Below, piece after piece: positions 7,172 to 16,994 of a DNA stretch of 64,000 bases. This stretch comes from a virus. The position numbers were made by a program, and so were the translations under genes. Location: positions 1-64,000 of the IMG/VR virus record IMGVR_UViG_3300030098_000945. One strand, given 5' to 3'. Position 1 is the first letter of the stretch. The number at the start of each line of letters is the position of its first letter. A model generated the notes under the pieces. It did no database searches and was not told the origin of the DNA. It saw nothing but the letters and a program-made list of their open reading frames with translations.

Positions 7172-9684
7172 TGAGTATATTTTACGATACAAAAAACACA
7201 GAAACAATACAACCATACGAAAGTTTAGCCAAAGGCAAAAGAACAGATTTTAGAGATAACTTTTCATCTGCTTGGGATGCTTTTACAAAAACTGAAATGA
7301 TCTTATCTGAAATAAACAATTTAGATGAGGCTTATGGTAATATGAATGAAATATTAACTAAAGCGGGTCATACTAATTTTATATCTCCAACTGATCCAGA
7401 TAATTATATGGTGGATGATACAGAAGTACCACCTTCAAGAAGATCTTTAGAAGAAGCATATTGGAAACAAATTGCTGAAGTTATTGCACAAGATGAAAAT
7501 TTAAAAAATCTTTTAGTTGAAGCTGGTTTAGATACCCAAGAAAATATGCACAAACTTATTGCAGAACAAAGTCATAGTGCTTGGAAAAATTTTGCAGATA
7601 TTTCTGAAAGAGCTACAACAATGGGTAAAGTCGGTGGATTTACTGGTATAGCCTCTGGAGCATTTACAGATCCAGTAATGCTTGCAACGCTACCAATATC
7701 TATGATGTATTCTGTTCCAGCTAATTTTAGTAAAGCTGCTTGGAAAGTTGCAAAAATAGAAACAGTATTAGCTGGTATTGCCGAGACTGCTATACAATTA
7801 AAATCTCAACCTTATAGAAAAGAACTTGGTTTTGAAGATGCTGGTTTAGAAACTGGATTAAAAAATATTGCAATGGTTTCTCTTGCAGCTGGTACAATTT
7901 CACCAGCTTTGTTAGGAGTATTTAAAGCATTTGGTAAAGGTATTGAGGTTGGTAAAAAACATTTATTTAAACTATCTGATGAAGAGTTAAATACTGTTTC
8001 AAAAGAAATGGGAGAAATTAATCCTAAATTTAAAGATGAAACTTTAGATAATCATAAATTACCAGAAAAAGATAATCCTTTTCCAGACAATAGAGCTGGC
8101 AGAACAGAACATAACGAAAGATTAAACGATACTTTAAAAGCAATTCAAAATGGAGAAGATGTAAATTTAGCAGCTCCTAGAAACCAAACAGTTCCAGATA
8201 ATTTAGTTCCTCCAGGAAAAATTAAACCTGGAGAATTTTTTGATATTTTTGATAATGATGGAAATATTGTTAATGTTCAAGCTGTTGCAATAAGTAAAAA
8301 AACAGGAAGTATTAAAATAAAATTAGCCGATGGTTCTGAAAGAGTTATATCTATAGATCCAAAATCTTCTGCTTTTCAAAGTATAAGAAATCCTAATTAT
8401 GTAATTAGATCTGCTGGTTTAAATGCACAAGGTAAGACAGTTTCTCAATTAAAAAAAAAAGAATTAACACAATTAAGAAAAAAATTACAAGATAGAAAAA
8501 ATCAAATGGAAACTGAAGGCACGACTAATCAAGGTGCTTATAGAGATACATTGGAAGATTTAAACTCTATAGATTTTAACATCAATAAAGCTACAAACGA
8601 AACAAACTCTCCAAATATTAATAAAGCTAATTTTAATAAAAATGAAAGTAAGTTAGCTGAAGATTTAGAAAATGTTAAAGATTTTGATGTACCAAGTGAA
8701 GCAGCTTACAGAAATCAAGCCTTAAATAATGAAGTATCTATGTTTGACACATCTACTTCTTCTTCCATTAAAAGTGGAGCCGAGGCTGGTGCTGCTGCCA
8801 AAACATCGCCAACAGTATTATCTGATAAACTCCAAGATTTAACTAAAGGATCCCAAAAAACAGACGCAACTCCAGTATCAGTTTTAGCCAAAGCTAATAC
8901 TGTTCCACCACTATTTCGTGGTTCTAAAACTAATAAAGTTGGTGATAAAAGTGCCATAACTAAAAAGGTAATATATCATAAATCCGATGATTTCAATACG
9001 ATCTACAATACATTATCTAAAAAAATTGAGGATGTTAAGAAAGAATTACAACCTATAGCAACAAAATATAATGGCGATTTAAAGGCAAGAGTAAAAGAGT
9101 TAAAAGAGTTAAATAAAAAAACAAATAAAGGAATAAAAGCAGTGCATATTTCTGATTATTTGGGTGCTAGAATATCAACAGATACAATATTAGAGGCTAA
9201 ACTAGCAGTAGCAGAAATTAATAAAAAATATAAAATTATTGGTGGTATTGATGATTTTTTAACTGATGCTGGCAGAGCTGGTAGTGAGTATAGAGCTATT
9301 CATATCCAGGCTTTAACTAATGATGGTTTTACATTTGAAATACAAATTAGAGTAAAAGATTTAGACCCATTAACAGAACAATCTCACACTATTTATAAAA
9401 AGAAAACATGGGCGGAAAAAGAATACACAGACGCAGAATATAATAAAATTGTAAAAGAAGAGGCGGAAATAAATAAAAAATTAAAAGCTAAATATTTTGA
9501 AATAAAAGATAAAGAATTTATTAAATTAAATAGCGATGATCCTTTAGATTTTCCAATACCTATCGGTCAAAGAGTAGATGAGGCTACAGGCGAAAAAGTA
9601 GCTCTAACTAAAACAGCAAGAGAATTATTTGAAGAAGAAGGCAAAACTAAAACAATGTTAGAAAGATTGAAAGATTGCGTATGA
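7171..9684 (+). CDS. Internal virion (pilot) protein with C-terminal RelA/SpoT-like domain
   Basis: An 837-residue protein in the block of ejected internal proteins. The N-terminal third contains a hydrophobic segment near residues 160-185 (GGFTGIASGAFTDPVMLATL), also present in the unit B counterpart at 46382-47668. From about residue 600 to 740 it looks like a RelA/SpoT-type (p)ppGpp synthetase: R640-V-K642, D662-Y-L-G-A-R667-I, G704-S-E-Y707-R-A-I-H711 and E723-I-Q-I-R727 occur in the correct order and spacing, so the catalytic signature appears complete. In known enzymes this fold transfers pyrophosphate from ATP to GDP/GTP; some relatives modify adenine nucleotides or tRNA. Ejection into the host cell is inferred from position. 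The unit B protein lacks this domain. The stop overlaps the next start (ATGA). Confidence 0.75.
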   Translation: MSIFYDTKNTETIQPYESLAKGKRTDFRDNFSSAWDAFTKTEMILSEINNLDEAYGNMNEILTKAGHTNFISPTDPDNYMVDDTEVPPSRRSLEEAYWKQIAEVIAQDENLKNLLVEAGLDTQENMHKLIAEQSHSAWKNFADISERATTMGKVGGFTGIASGAFTDPVMLATLPISMMYSVPANFSKAAWKVAKIETVLAGIAETAIQLKSQPYRKELGFEDAGLETGLKNIAMVSLAAGTISPALLGVFKAFGKGIEVGKKHLFKLSDEELNTVSKEMGEINPKFKDETLDNHKLPEKDNPFPDNRAGRTEHNERLNDTLKAIQNGEDVNLAAPRNQTVPDNLVPPGKIKPGEFFDIFDNDGNIVNVQAVAISKKTGSIKIKLADGSERVISIDPKSSAFQSIRNPNYVIRSAGLNAQGKTVSQLKKKELTQLRKKLQDRKNQMETEGTTNQGAYRDTLEDLNSIDFNINKATNETNSPNINKANFNKNESKLAEDLENVKDFDVPSEAAYRNQALNNEVSMFDTSTSSSIKSGAEAGAAAKTSPTVLSDKLQDLTKGSQKTDATPVSVLAKANTVPPLFRGSKTNKVGDKSAITKKVIYHKSDDFNTIYNTLSKKIEDVKKELQPIATKYNGDLKARVKELKELNKKTNKGIKAVHISDYLGARISTDTILEAKLAVAEINKKYKIIGGIDDFLTDAGRAGSEYRAIHIQALTNDGFTFEIQIRVKDLDPLTEQSHTIYKKKTWAEKEYTDAEYNKIVKEEAEINKKLKAKYFEIKDKEFIKLNSDDPLDFPIPIGQRVDEATGEKVALTKTARELFEEEGKTKTMLERLKDCV

Positions 9685-12218
9685 GTAGTTTTAAACAATG
9701 TATTATTAATGGTTTTAAAGAAGGTTTAATTAGTGCTGAACAAGCTGATAAATTAAATAAAAATTTAGACGAAGTTACCGAATTTTATCAATTTAGAAAA
9801 GGGTTAAGCAAATCAGAGGCGGAAAGAGCAGCTGCTAAAAAAACATACGATGAATTAAAAATAGAAGAAGCTAACAAATTAAGAATTACCTTATTACAAA
9901 AAGCAAAGATTGATGAAATAACTACTTTATTTGCAACCTATAGAAATGCAAATGGTGAAATAGACATGGCTAATGCTTATAGATCTCTTTATGCCGTAGA
10001 TCAACACGCTTTAACTCCAAATATAGAAAATCAAATTATTAATGAGGGAAATAAAGCAAATAAATTTATGGTAAATGTTTTAGAGCAAATGAGATATAAA
10101 TTAGGTGGTAGGCAAACCAAACTTCAAAAAGCTACTTTAAGATTAGTGGTTAAAGAGCTAATGGGAGAAAATACTGGAAATGTAAATGCTAAACAATTAG
10201 CGGATGCCTGGAGACAAACAGCTGAACATTTAAGAAAAAGAGCCAATAGTTTTGGTATGAAAATATTATCAAGAAAAGATTGGGGATTACCACAATTACA
10301 CGACACATTATTAGTTAAATCCGTTTCTAAAGAAGATTGGATTGATTTTATTTTACCTAAATTAGATTTAGATAAAATGGTTAATGAAACAACTGGTTTA
10401 CCTTTTAATGATAAAACAATTAGACAAGCATTAAGTGGAGTTTATGATAATATTTCAACAGAAGGAATGGCAACCTTTAAACCAGGAACATCTGCTTATG
10501 GTAGAGCTTTACATAATAGAAGATTAGATCATAGATTTTTAGCTTTTAAAAGTGCTGACGATTGGATGGAATACCAAACAAGATTTGGTTCTCCAGATCC
10601 ATTTAAAACAATGCTAGAGCATATCAACGGTATGTCGAGAGATATTGCTATGCTTAAAATACTTGGACCAAACCCAGACGCAACGCATACTTGGGCGTTA
10701 GGTATGATTAAAAAACAAATGAAAATTGATGCAGCTGCGGAGGCACAAGGTAAATTTAAAAGAAAAAAATTAAATAAATTTAGAAATGAAGAAGATAGAA
10801 CTAATTGGATTATAGAAAATATAAATAATTTATACGCACACCATAAAGGAACTTTACACAAACCTATTGATGGATTTTTTGGAAGAACTTTTGCGGCTTT
10901 AAGGCAGTTATTAACTTCTGCACAATTAGGAGGTGCTGCAATTATGGCAATTACTGATTTTCATTGGTCGAGAATGACTGCTAAATTTAACGGTTTACCA
11001 GCAACTAAAGCTAATGCAACAGCCGTAAAATTACTAGCTGAAGGGATTAAAAAAGATAAAGCTCTAGCAAGAACAGCAATTAGACTTGGATTAATAACTG
11101 AAAGTTGGAATACTATTGCTGGTGTTCAAACTAGATACTTAAATGATGTAGAGGCTCCAGTTTGGTCTAAAAGAGTTTCTGATTTTGTATTAAGAGGATC
11201 TGGATTATCACACATAACTCAATCTGGTAAATGGGCGTTTGGTATGACAGTAATGGGAGAGCTTGCAGAACAAAGCGGAAAATCATTTAATAAATTAGAT
11301 CCAAAATTATCAGCACAATTAAAAAAATATGGCATAGGAGCTGATGAATGGGAAATTATTAGAACAACAAAATTATATGATGCTGGTGCAGATGAACCAA
11401 CAATGATTGGTAAAGGTGCTACTTTTTTAAGACCAGACGATATTCATGCTAGAGCTGATTTAGATGAGGCAACAAGAGAATTTTTAACTACAAGGTTAAT
11501 GACTTATGTTACTAATGAAACTAACTTTGCTGTACCATCATCATCTGCAAAAGGTAGAGTAACTTTAGCTGGATCTTCTCAACCAGGTACATTTAAAGGG
11601 GAATTAATGAACTCTGTTTTAATGTATAAAAACTTTCCAATAACATTAGGAATGACACATTTGAATAGAGGGTTTCAACAAAAAGGATTAATTGGTAAAG
11701 CCAAATATTTAGTACCTATGATTATTGGTGGTACTGTAATGGGATCTTTAGCTTATGAAATAAAACAAGTTGCAGCTGGTAAAAAACCAACTTCTCCAGA
11801 AAATATGAATACTAGATATTGGATGAATGCTATGGTTTATGGTGGTGGATTAGGAATATTTGGTGATTTCTTATTTTCAGATCAAAATAGATATGGTGGA
11901 TCTTTTAGTAAAACATTAGCTGGACCAGTAGCATCTTTTATTGGGGATGCTATCATGTTAACATTTGGTAATCTTCAACAAGCATTAACTGGAGAAAAAA
12001 CTAATGCTGGTAAAGAGCTTGCAGCATTTATTCAAAGATATACTCCTGGATCATCCCTTTGGTATACAAGATTAGCTTATGAAAGACTTATAATGGATAC
12101 ACTTGAAAAGTTAATAAATCCTAATTTTGACAAAGATAATAGAAGAAATATTAAAAAATTAAAGTCTCGAACTGGACAAGAATATTGGTGGAAACCAGGA
12201 GAAATAACACCAAATTAA
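9681..12218 (+). CDS. Large internal virion / ejection protein (T7 gp16 position)
   Basis: An 845-residue protein if it starts at the ATG at 9681, which overlaps the preceding stop; a TTG two codons earlier is possible. The N-terminal half is helical and charged. The C-terminal quarter has hydrophobic Gly-rich stretches (PMIIGGTVMGSLAYEI, GGGLGIFGDFLF) and ends with the pattern RYTPGSSLWYTRLAYERL. Unit B carries a related protein at 47668-50154 with the same C-terminal layout. It is the last gene before an intergenic promoter. A role in forming the DNA-ejection channel is inferred; no lytic transglycosylase motif was recognised. Confidence 0.65.
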   Translation: MSSFKQCIINGFKEGLISAEQADKLNKNLDEVTEFYQFRKGLSKSEAERAAAKKTYDELKIEEANKLRITLLQKAKIDEITTLFATYRNANGEIDMANAYRSLYAVDQHALTPNIENQIINEGNKANKFMVNVLEQMRYKLGGRQTKLQKATLRLVVKELMGENTGNVNAKQLADAWRQTAEHLRKRANSFGMKILSRKDWGLPQLHDTLLVKSVSKEDWIDFILPKLDLDKMVNETTGLPFNDKTIRQALSGVYDNISTEGMATFKPGTSAYGRALHNRRLDHRFLAFKSADDWMEYQTRFGSPDPFKTMLEHINGMSRDIAMLKILGPNPDATHTWALGMIKKQMKIDAAAEAQGKFKRKKLNKFRNEEDRTNWIIENINNLYAHHKGTLHKPIDGFFGRTFAALRQLLTSAQLGGAAIMAITDFHWSRMTAKFNGLPATKANATAVKLLAEGIKKDKALARTAIRLGLITESWNTIAGVQTRYLNDVEAPVWSKRVSDFVLRGSGLSHITQSGKWAFGMTVMGELAEQSGKSFNKLDPKLSAQLKKYGIGADEWEIIRTTKLYDAGADEPTMIGKGATFLRPDDIHARADLDEATREFLTTRLMTYVTNETNFAVPSSSAKGRVTLAGSSQPGTFKGELMNSVLMYKNFPITLGMTHLNRGFQQKGLIGKAKYLVPMIIGGTVMGSLAYEIKQVAAGKKPTSPENMNTRYWMNAMVYGGGLGIFGDFLFSDQNRYGGSFSKTLAGPVASFIGDAIMLTFGNLQQALTGEKTNAGKELAAFIQRYTPGSSLWYTRLAYERLIMDTLEKLINPNFDKDNRRNIKKLKSRTGQEYWWKPGEITPN

Positions 12219-12221
12219 TTA

Positions 12222-12250
12222 TAGACACTATGGATAAATTTTAATAAAGA
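12222..12250 (+). promoter_or_regulatory. Sigma70-type promoter for the tail fibre operon (unit A)
   Basis: A -35 box TAGACA (12222-12227), a 17-base spacer and a -10 box TAAAGA (12245-12250). Unit B has TAGACA, 17 bases and TATAGA at the matching place. Transcription would begin close to the 5' foot of the conserved hairpin. The call rests on conservation and spacing. Confidence 0.5.
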
Positions 12251-12292
12251 GAAACATAGTGTAGGATTTTAATGCCTACAAATCACTTTCTC
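12249..12292 (+). promoter_or_regulatory. Structured RNA leader of the tail fibre gene (unit A)
   Basis: Nested inverted repeats: GAGAA (12249-12253) with TTCTC (12288-12292), AGTG (12258-12261) with CACT (12284-12287), and GTAGG (12261-12265) with CCTAC (12275-12279) around a 9-base loop. The tail fibre ATG lies 20 bases downstream with no Shine-Dalgarno sequence. The same architecture stands before the unit B gene. It may be a 5' stabilising or RNase III-processed hairpin, or a translation control element. Confidence 0.55.
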
Positions 12293-12312
12293 ACAACCTA
12301 AATATAAAAATT

Positions 12313-14907
12313 ATGACAATATCAAGTACAACTTTACGTAACTCATATAGTGGTAACGGATCCACGACTGAGTTTTCGTACACATTTCCGATTAATTCAA
12401 CTTCAGAAATTTCTGTAATTGAAAGATCGGCTACTGGAACAGAAACAGTTAAATCAGAAGGATCTGGTTCTACTAACTATTCAATAGTTGACAATGGAGC
12501 TAGCGGTGGAACGGTAACTATGGTTACAGCTCCCGCATCGGGAACTACTTTGGTTCTTTTAAGAAACACAACTTTAACGCAAGAAACAGATTATGTTGCA
12601 AATGATCCTTTTGGAGCTGAAACGCATGAAGATGCTTTGGATAAACTCCAAATGCAAAACCAAGAATTACAAGAAGAATTAGATAGATCATTTAAAGTTT
12701 CAAAAACAAATACTATTACTTCAGCTGAATTTACAACATCTGCAACAGACAGAGCTAGTAAAACTTTAGGATTTGATAGTTCAGGAAACTTAACAACTGT
12801 TGCTGATTTCCTTCCAGCTGGAGGAGACAGCGCACAATTTACTTATTCAACAACTACAACAGATAGTGATCCGGGTTCAGGATATATTCGTTTTAACAAC
12901 GCAACTCTTTCTTCTGCGACTATTGCTTATGTGGATGACAATGAAGCAAATGGAACTGATGTTTCAGCTTGGGTTCAAAGTTTTGATGATGTAACTGGTA
13001 ATGCGACTAACAGAGGAAGAATTAGATTATCAAAAGCAAATACCTTAGATGTATGGCATGTTTGGAAAGTTTCAGGAGCTGTTACAGATGCTAGTGGTTA
13101 TACAAAATTAGCTTTAACTTATATTGATGGAGCTGGTGCTTTAGCAGCAGATGATAAAGTATTTTTATCATTTACTGCATCTGGAGAAGATGGAGCAATT
13201 CCGGGTTACTATTATAAATTTGATACTGGAACAAGTGATGCTGATCCGGGAGCTGGAGAGATTTCTTTTAACAACGGAACCTACGCATCTGTAACCGCAA
13301 TTTATATTGACGATGCTGATGCAAATGGAGTTACTACTCAAACCGATACGATTACTTGGGATGATAGCACTTCAACAATTAAAGGCTATATTCATATAGT
13401 TGATATTAACGACAGCACTACATACGCAAGATTTTCTATAACTGGTAGTTCAACCGATGCTTCTGGCTATAATAAATTAGCTGTTACTCATTTGGTTTCA
13501 AATAATACTTTTTCTGCTGACGATGAGCTTTCAGTTCACTTTACAAGACAAGGAGATAAAGGAGATACTGGTGCAACTGGTTCTACTGGAAGCACAGGAT
13601 CAACTGGCTCAACTGGAGCAAGTGGAACTAACTCACAACTTTCAATGACTTGGAGTAGCTCAACTTCTGATGCTGATCCAGGTAGTGGTAAAATAGCTTT
13701 TAATCATGCAACACTTTCAAGCGTTTCAATTTTATATGTAGATGATGCAGACGATGCCTCTGCTGATATTTCTGGTTATGTTCAATCTTGGGATGATGTT
13801 TCAAACTCAACAGCAAGAGGAATTGTAACTATAACTAAAGAAGGAACTGCATCAACTTATGCAATCTTTAAAGTAAGTGGTGCTGTAACCGATGCTTCTG
13901 GTTATACAAAAGTTCCAGTAACTCATGTTGTATCCAATGGTTCATTTTCTAATACAGATGGAGTTGGAGTTCATTTTGGTTTTTCTGGTGCTGATACTTC
14001 TTTAGCTTATAAATTAGAAGGTACTAATTTTAGTAATTCTTTATTAATTGGTCATTCAACAACAGGAACTTTAAGCTCTGCTGAAAAAAATACAGGAGTT
14101 GGTCTAGCCGCTTTAGATGCAATAACACAAGGTGATAAAAATGTAGCAGTTGGTTATTCATCTGGTTCATCCATAACTACAGGTAATAGAAATATGGTGT
14201 TTGGTAATGAAGCTGGTGATGGTTTAACAACTGGTAGTGATAATGTTAATATTGGAGATAGTGCTGCTTATTATAATGTTTCTGGTAGCGAAAATGTTGC
14301 TATAGGTAAAAGTGCTATGCAAGGTGCATCTGGTCAAAGTAATTCTTATAATATTGCTTTAGGAGTAGATGCTTTAAAAAATATAACTACTGGTGGTCGT
14401 AATATTGGAATTGGTTATCAATCTGGAGATAATATAACTTCTGGTTCTGGTAATGTAATGATTGGTGCTGGTATAGATTTAGGTTCTGCAACAGGAGCAA
14501 GACAATTAAAAATTGCTGGTAATGATGGTTCAACAACTACGACTTGGATTGAAGGCAGTAGTGCTGGAGTAGTAACTTTTAATGCTGCTAATGTAACTCA
14601 ACAAGCAATTACATCTTCATCAAATGCTGTAGCTTGGGATGCTTCTGCTAAACCAAATGCTTATCATCAAACAACTGAAAATACGACTTTTTCTGCACCA
14701 AGTAATGCAGTTGAAGGTGCATTTATTTGTTTAGAAATTAATTACAACGGATCGCATACGATTGGCTGGAATACAGTTTTTGAATTTGCAGCAAGTACAG
14801 AACCAACTGAAACTGCAACAGATGGTAAAACCGATCTTCATGTCTTTAGATATAATGGCGCTGTTTGGCAAGAAGTAGGAAGAACATTAAATTTAAGTGA
14901 AAGTTAA
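12313..14907 (+). CDS. Tail fibre protein (T7 gp17 N-terminus, collagen-like, YadA-like repeats)
   Basis: An 864-residue modular fibre. Residues 1-150 match the T7 tail-fibre N-terminal domain that anchors to the tail (NSYSGNGSTTEFSYTFPI, ETHEDALDKL, LDRSFKV). Three ~95-residue repeats follow, each with a DxDPGxGxIxFNxxT signature, then a collagen-like GDTGATGSTGSTG stretch between the second and third repeat. Unlike unit B, residues ~575-730 hold repeats such as NVAVGYSSG, NMVFGNEAGDG and NVAIGKSAM, resembling the beta-roll head of YadA-type trimeric adhesins. The last ~100 residues (from QQAITSSSNAVAWDA) are nearly the same in A and B. Role: receptor contact, trimeric by analogy. Confidence 0.85.
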   Translation: MTISSTTLRNSYSGNGSTTEFSYTFPINSTSEISVIERSATGTETVKSEGSGSTNYSIVDNGASGGTVTMVTAPASGTTLVLLRNTTLTQETDYVANDPFGAETHEDALDKLQMQNQELQEELDRSFKVSKTNTITSAEFTTSATDRASKTLGFDSSGNLTTVADFLPAGGDSAQFTYSTTTTDSDPGSGYIRFNNATLSSATIAYVDDNEANGTDVSAWVQSFDDVTGNATNRGRIRLSKANTLDVWHVWKVSGAVTDASGYTKLALTYIDGAGALAADDKVFLSFTASGEDGAIPGYYYKFDTGTSDADPGAGEISFNNGTYASVTAIYIDDADANGVTTQTDTITWDDSTSTIKGYIHIVDINDSTTYARFSITGSSTDASGYNKLAVTHLVSNNTFSADDELSVHFTRQGDKGDTGATGSTGSTGSTGSTGASGTNSQLSMTWSSSTSDADPGSGKIAFNHATLSSVSILYVDDADDASADISGYVQSWDDVSNSTARGIVTITKEGTASTYAIFKVSGAVTDASGYTKVPVTHVVSNGSFSNTDGVGVHFGFSGADTSLAYKLEGTNFSNSLLIGHSTTGTLSSAEKNTGVGLAALDAITQGDKNVAVGYSSGSSITTGNRNMVFGNEAGDGLTTGSDNVNIGDSAAYYNVSGSENVAIGKSAMQGASGQSNSYNIALGVDALKNITTGGRNIGIGYQSGDNITSGSGNVMIGAGIDLGSATGARQLKIAGNDGSTTTTWIEGSSAGVVTFNAANVTQQAITSSSNAVAWDASAKPNAYHQTTENTTFSAPSNAVEGAFICLEINYNGSHTIGWNTVFEFAASTEPTETATDGKTDLHVFRYNGAVWQEVGRTLNLSES

Positions 14908-14922
14908 TAGGAGTTAAAATAT

Positions 14923-15543
14923 ATGTGGGGATTAGTACAAGATGGATCAATTACAAAATTTATAAATAAACCAAAAGGTTTAGTTATTGGCGATGTTCGT
15001 CATTCAAGAAAAATATTTGAATTATGGAGTAAAGCAGAACTAGAAGCTATTGGAATTTATGAAGTAGAATTTGATAATTCTAATAAAAAAGATGAGCAAT
15101 GGTATATTAACACCAATCAATCTTTTGCTTTTGCTGATGGAAAAATTACAGCAAGTTATGGTTCAGCTACAGCTAAAGCTCATGCTGATATTTTATGGAC
15201 AGAACAAGACAAAACAGATGGTTTAATACCAGATGATAAAGATGTAGGCGATGTTGCTGTCAAAGGATTAAAAACAGTTTTAATTGAAAATATAAAAAAA
15301 CAAGCTGCTGGAATATTACAAGATACAGATTGGTACATAACTAGAAAAGCAGATGCTGGAACAGCAGTACCAAGTTCAATCACTACTCATAGAGCAGCGG
15401 TTAGAACAAAAGCCGCTGAACAAGAAACTCAAATTACAAACGCAGCAGATACACCAGCTCTTGAAACTTTATATACTTATACAAGACAAGAAGATGGATC
15501 AGTTACTAGACCATTAGGCGAACTACCAACATTGGAGAGTTAA
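14923..15543 (+). CDS. Tail fibre-associated protein, possible fibre chaperone
   Basis: A 206-residue protein directly after the fibre gene, with a TAGGAG ribosome binding site. The C-terminal part (QQ/KQAAGILQDTDWYITRKAD, then HRAAVRTKAAEQE and LGELPTLES) resembles the C-terminal region of tail-fibre assembly or DUF4376-like proteins, which act as fibre chaperones. The unit B copy at 52595-53227 is ~80% identical by eye. The stop overlaps the next ATG (TAATG), so it is translationally coupled to the receptor-binding gene. Confidence 0.55.
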   Translation: MWGLVQDGSITKFINKPKGLVIGDVRHSRKIFELWSKAELEAIGIYEVEFDNSNKKDEQWYINTNQSFAFADGKITASYGSATAKAHADILWTEQDKTDGLIPDDKDVGDVAVKGLKTVLIENIKKQAAGILQDTDWYITRKADAGTAVPSSITTHRAAVRTKAAEQETQITNAADTPALETLYTYTRQEDGSVTRPLGELPTLES

Positions 15544-16994
15544 TGCCTTTAATTATACCAGCTAATACTTTATCTGGCGGATATGAAGTAGCCAACTCAT
15601 GTAGGTTTAATGATGGTGATAGTGCCAGTATGACTAAAACACCTGGCTCAAATGGTAGTCAAACAACATTTACATTTAGTTGTTGGGTAAAAAGAAGTGC
15701 TTTAGGATCAGCTCAAAATATTATAACAGCTAGATATTCTGGTGGAACATCAGGTAGTAGATATTCTTATCTGCAATTTGATGGAGATGATAAAATAGTT
15801 GTTTTTGGTGGAGTTTATTCAACAAGTTCCACATCTCAATCTTTTCAAAAGCAATCTCCTGGTGTTTATAGAGATTGTTCTGCCTGGTATAACATTTGTT
15901 GGATTCATGATACAACAGAAGATTCTGCTATTAATAGAGATAAACTTTTTGTAAATGGAACCCAAGTTACTTGGAATACTGGTTATACTTATGATGGAGA
16001 TGCCGCAGAAGATGCTGCAACATTTTTTAATGTAACAACCTCTCCAATATATATTGGTCAATATGATAGCTCTAATTATTTTGATGGATATATGGCAGAA
16101 GTTTGTTTCATTGATGGTTCAGCTTTAGCTGCAACTTCTTTTGGAGAATTTGACGAAGATAGTCCGACAATTTGGAAACCGAAAGATGTATCAGGATTAA
16201 CTTTTGGTACTAATGGTTTTTATTTAGATTTTGAAGATAGTAGTAATTTAGGTAATGATGCAAATGGTGGAACAGATTTTACAGAATCTAATCTAGCAGC
16301 AACAGATCAAGCTACAGATACACCGACTAATAATTTTGCAACTTGGAATCCTTTAGCACAAACACCACAAAAAGGAACAATAGCAGAAGGAAATTTAGAA
16401 TATGATAGATCAGGATCAAGTGATAATTGGGTAACCATTGCTTCAACAATAGCTGCTACAGCTGGAAAATGGTATTATGAATATAAAATTATTGATGGTG
16501 GAAGTAGTGCTGGTAATGGTTCATTAGTAGGATTTTTAGATTACAATACATCTGCTTTTCAACATACAGCTAATGATGCTATAACAAATGCAGGAGAATA
16601 TGCTTGGTATGGTGCTTCTGGAAATCTTTACATAAATGGCACAGATGTTGCACAAGTAGATAGTTACACCGATGATGATATAGTTATGGTAGCAATGGAT
16701 TTAGATAATTCAAAGGCGTATTGGGGTAAAAATGGCACATGGATAGATTCAGGAGATCCAACATCAGGAGCAACAGGAACTGGTGCTAGGGATATTGCAA
16801 ATGTTTCTTCTGGTACTTTTGCTTTTGCAGTTTCACATAGAGAAGGTGGTAATGGTCAAGCAAACTTTGGCAATCCACCATTTAGTATCTCATCAGGAAA
16901 CGCAGATGATAATGGATATGGAAATTTTGAATATGATGTTCCTACTGGTTATCTTGCGTTATGTACGAAGAATTTAGGAAGTGATGGAGGATAA
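15543..16994 (+). CDS. LamG/SPRY-type tail protein, probable receptor-binding
   Basis: A 483-residue protein with two lectin-like beta-sandwich modules. Residues ~25-190 resemble a LamG / concanavalin A-like domain (TFTFSCWVKR, IYIGQYDSSNYFDGYMAEVCFIDG), and residues ~300-440 resemble a SPRY domain (GKWYYEYKI, VMVAMDLDNSKAYWGKNGTW). Such modules bind sugars or proteins on cell surfaces. The junction EFDEDSPTIWKPKxVSGLTFGTNGFYLDFE is also conserved in 53227-54660 while the flanking domains differ, which fits host-range diversification. It is coupled to its neighbours by overlapping or adjacent start and stop codons. Confidence 0.7.
   Translation: MPLIIPANTLSGGYEVANSCRFNDGDSASMTKTPGSNGSQTTFTFSCWVKRSALGSAQNIITARYSGGTSGSRYSYLQFDGDDKIVVFGGVYSTSSTSQSFQKQSPGVYRDCSAWYNICWIHDTTEDSAINRDKLFVNGTQVTWNTGYTYDGDAAEDAATFFNVTTSPIYIGQYDSSNYFDGYMAEVCFIDGSALAATSFGEFDEDSPTIWKPKDVSGLTFGTNGFYLDFEDSSNLGNDANGGTDFTESNLAATDQATDTPTNNFATWNPLAQTPQKGTIAEGNLEYDRSGSSDNWVTIASTIAATAGKWYYEYKIIDGGSSAGNGSLVGFLDYNTSAFQHTANDAITNAGEYAWYGASGNLYINGTDVAQVDSYTDDDIVMVAMDLDNSKAYWGKNGTWIDSGDPTSGATGTGARDIANVSSGTFAFAVSHREGGNGQANFGNPPFSISSGNADDNGYGNFEYDVPTGYLALCTKNLGSDGG

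Noticed and set aside
13556-13625. Tandem short repeats as a CRISPR-like or microsatellite locus
   Set aside because: They encode the in-frame collagen-like Gly-x-y region of the tail fibre.
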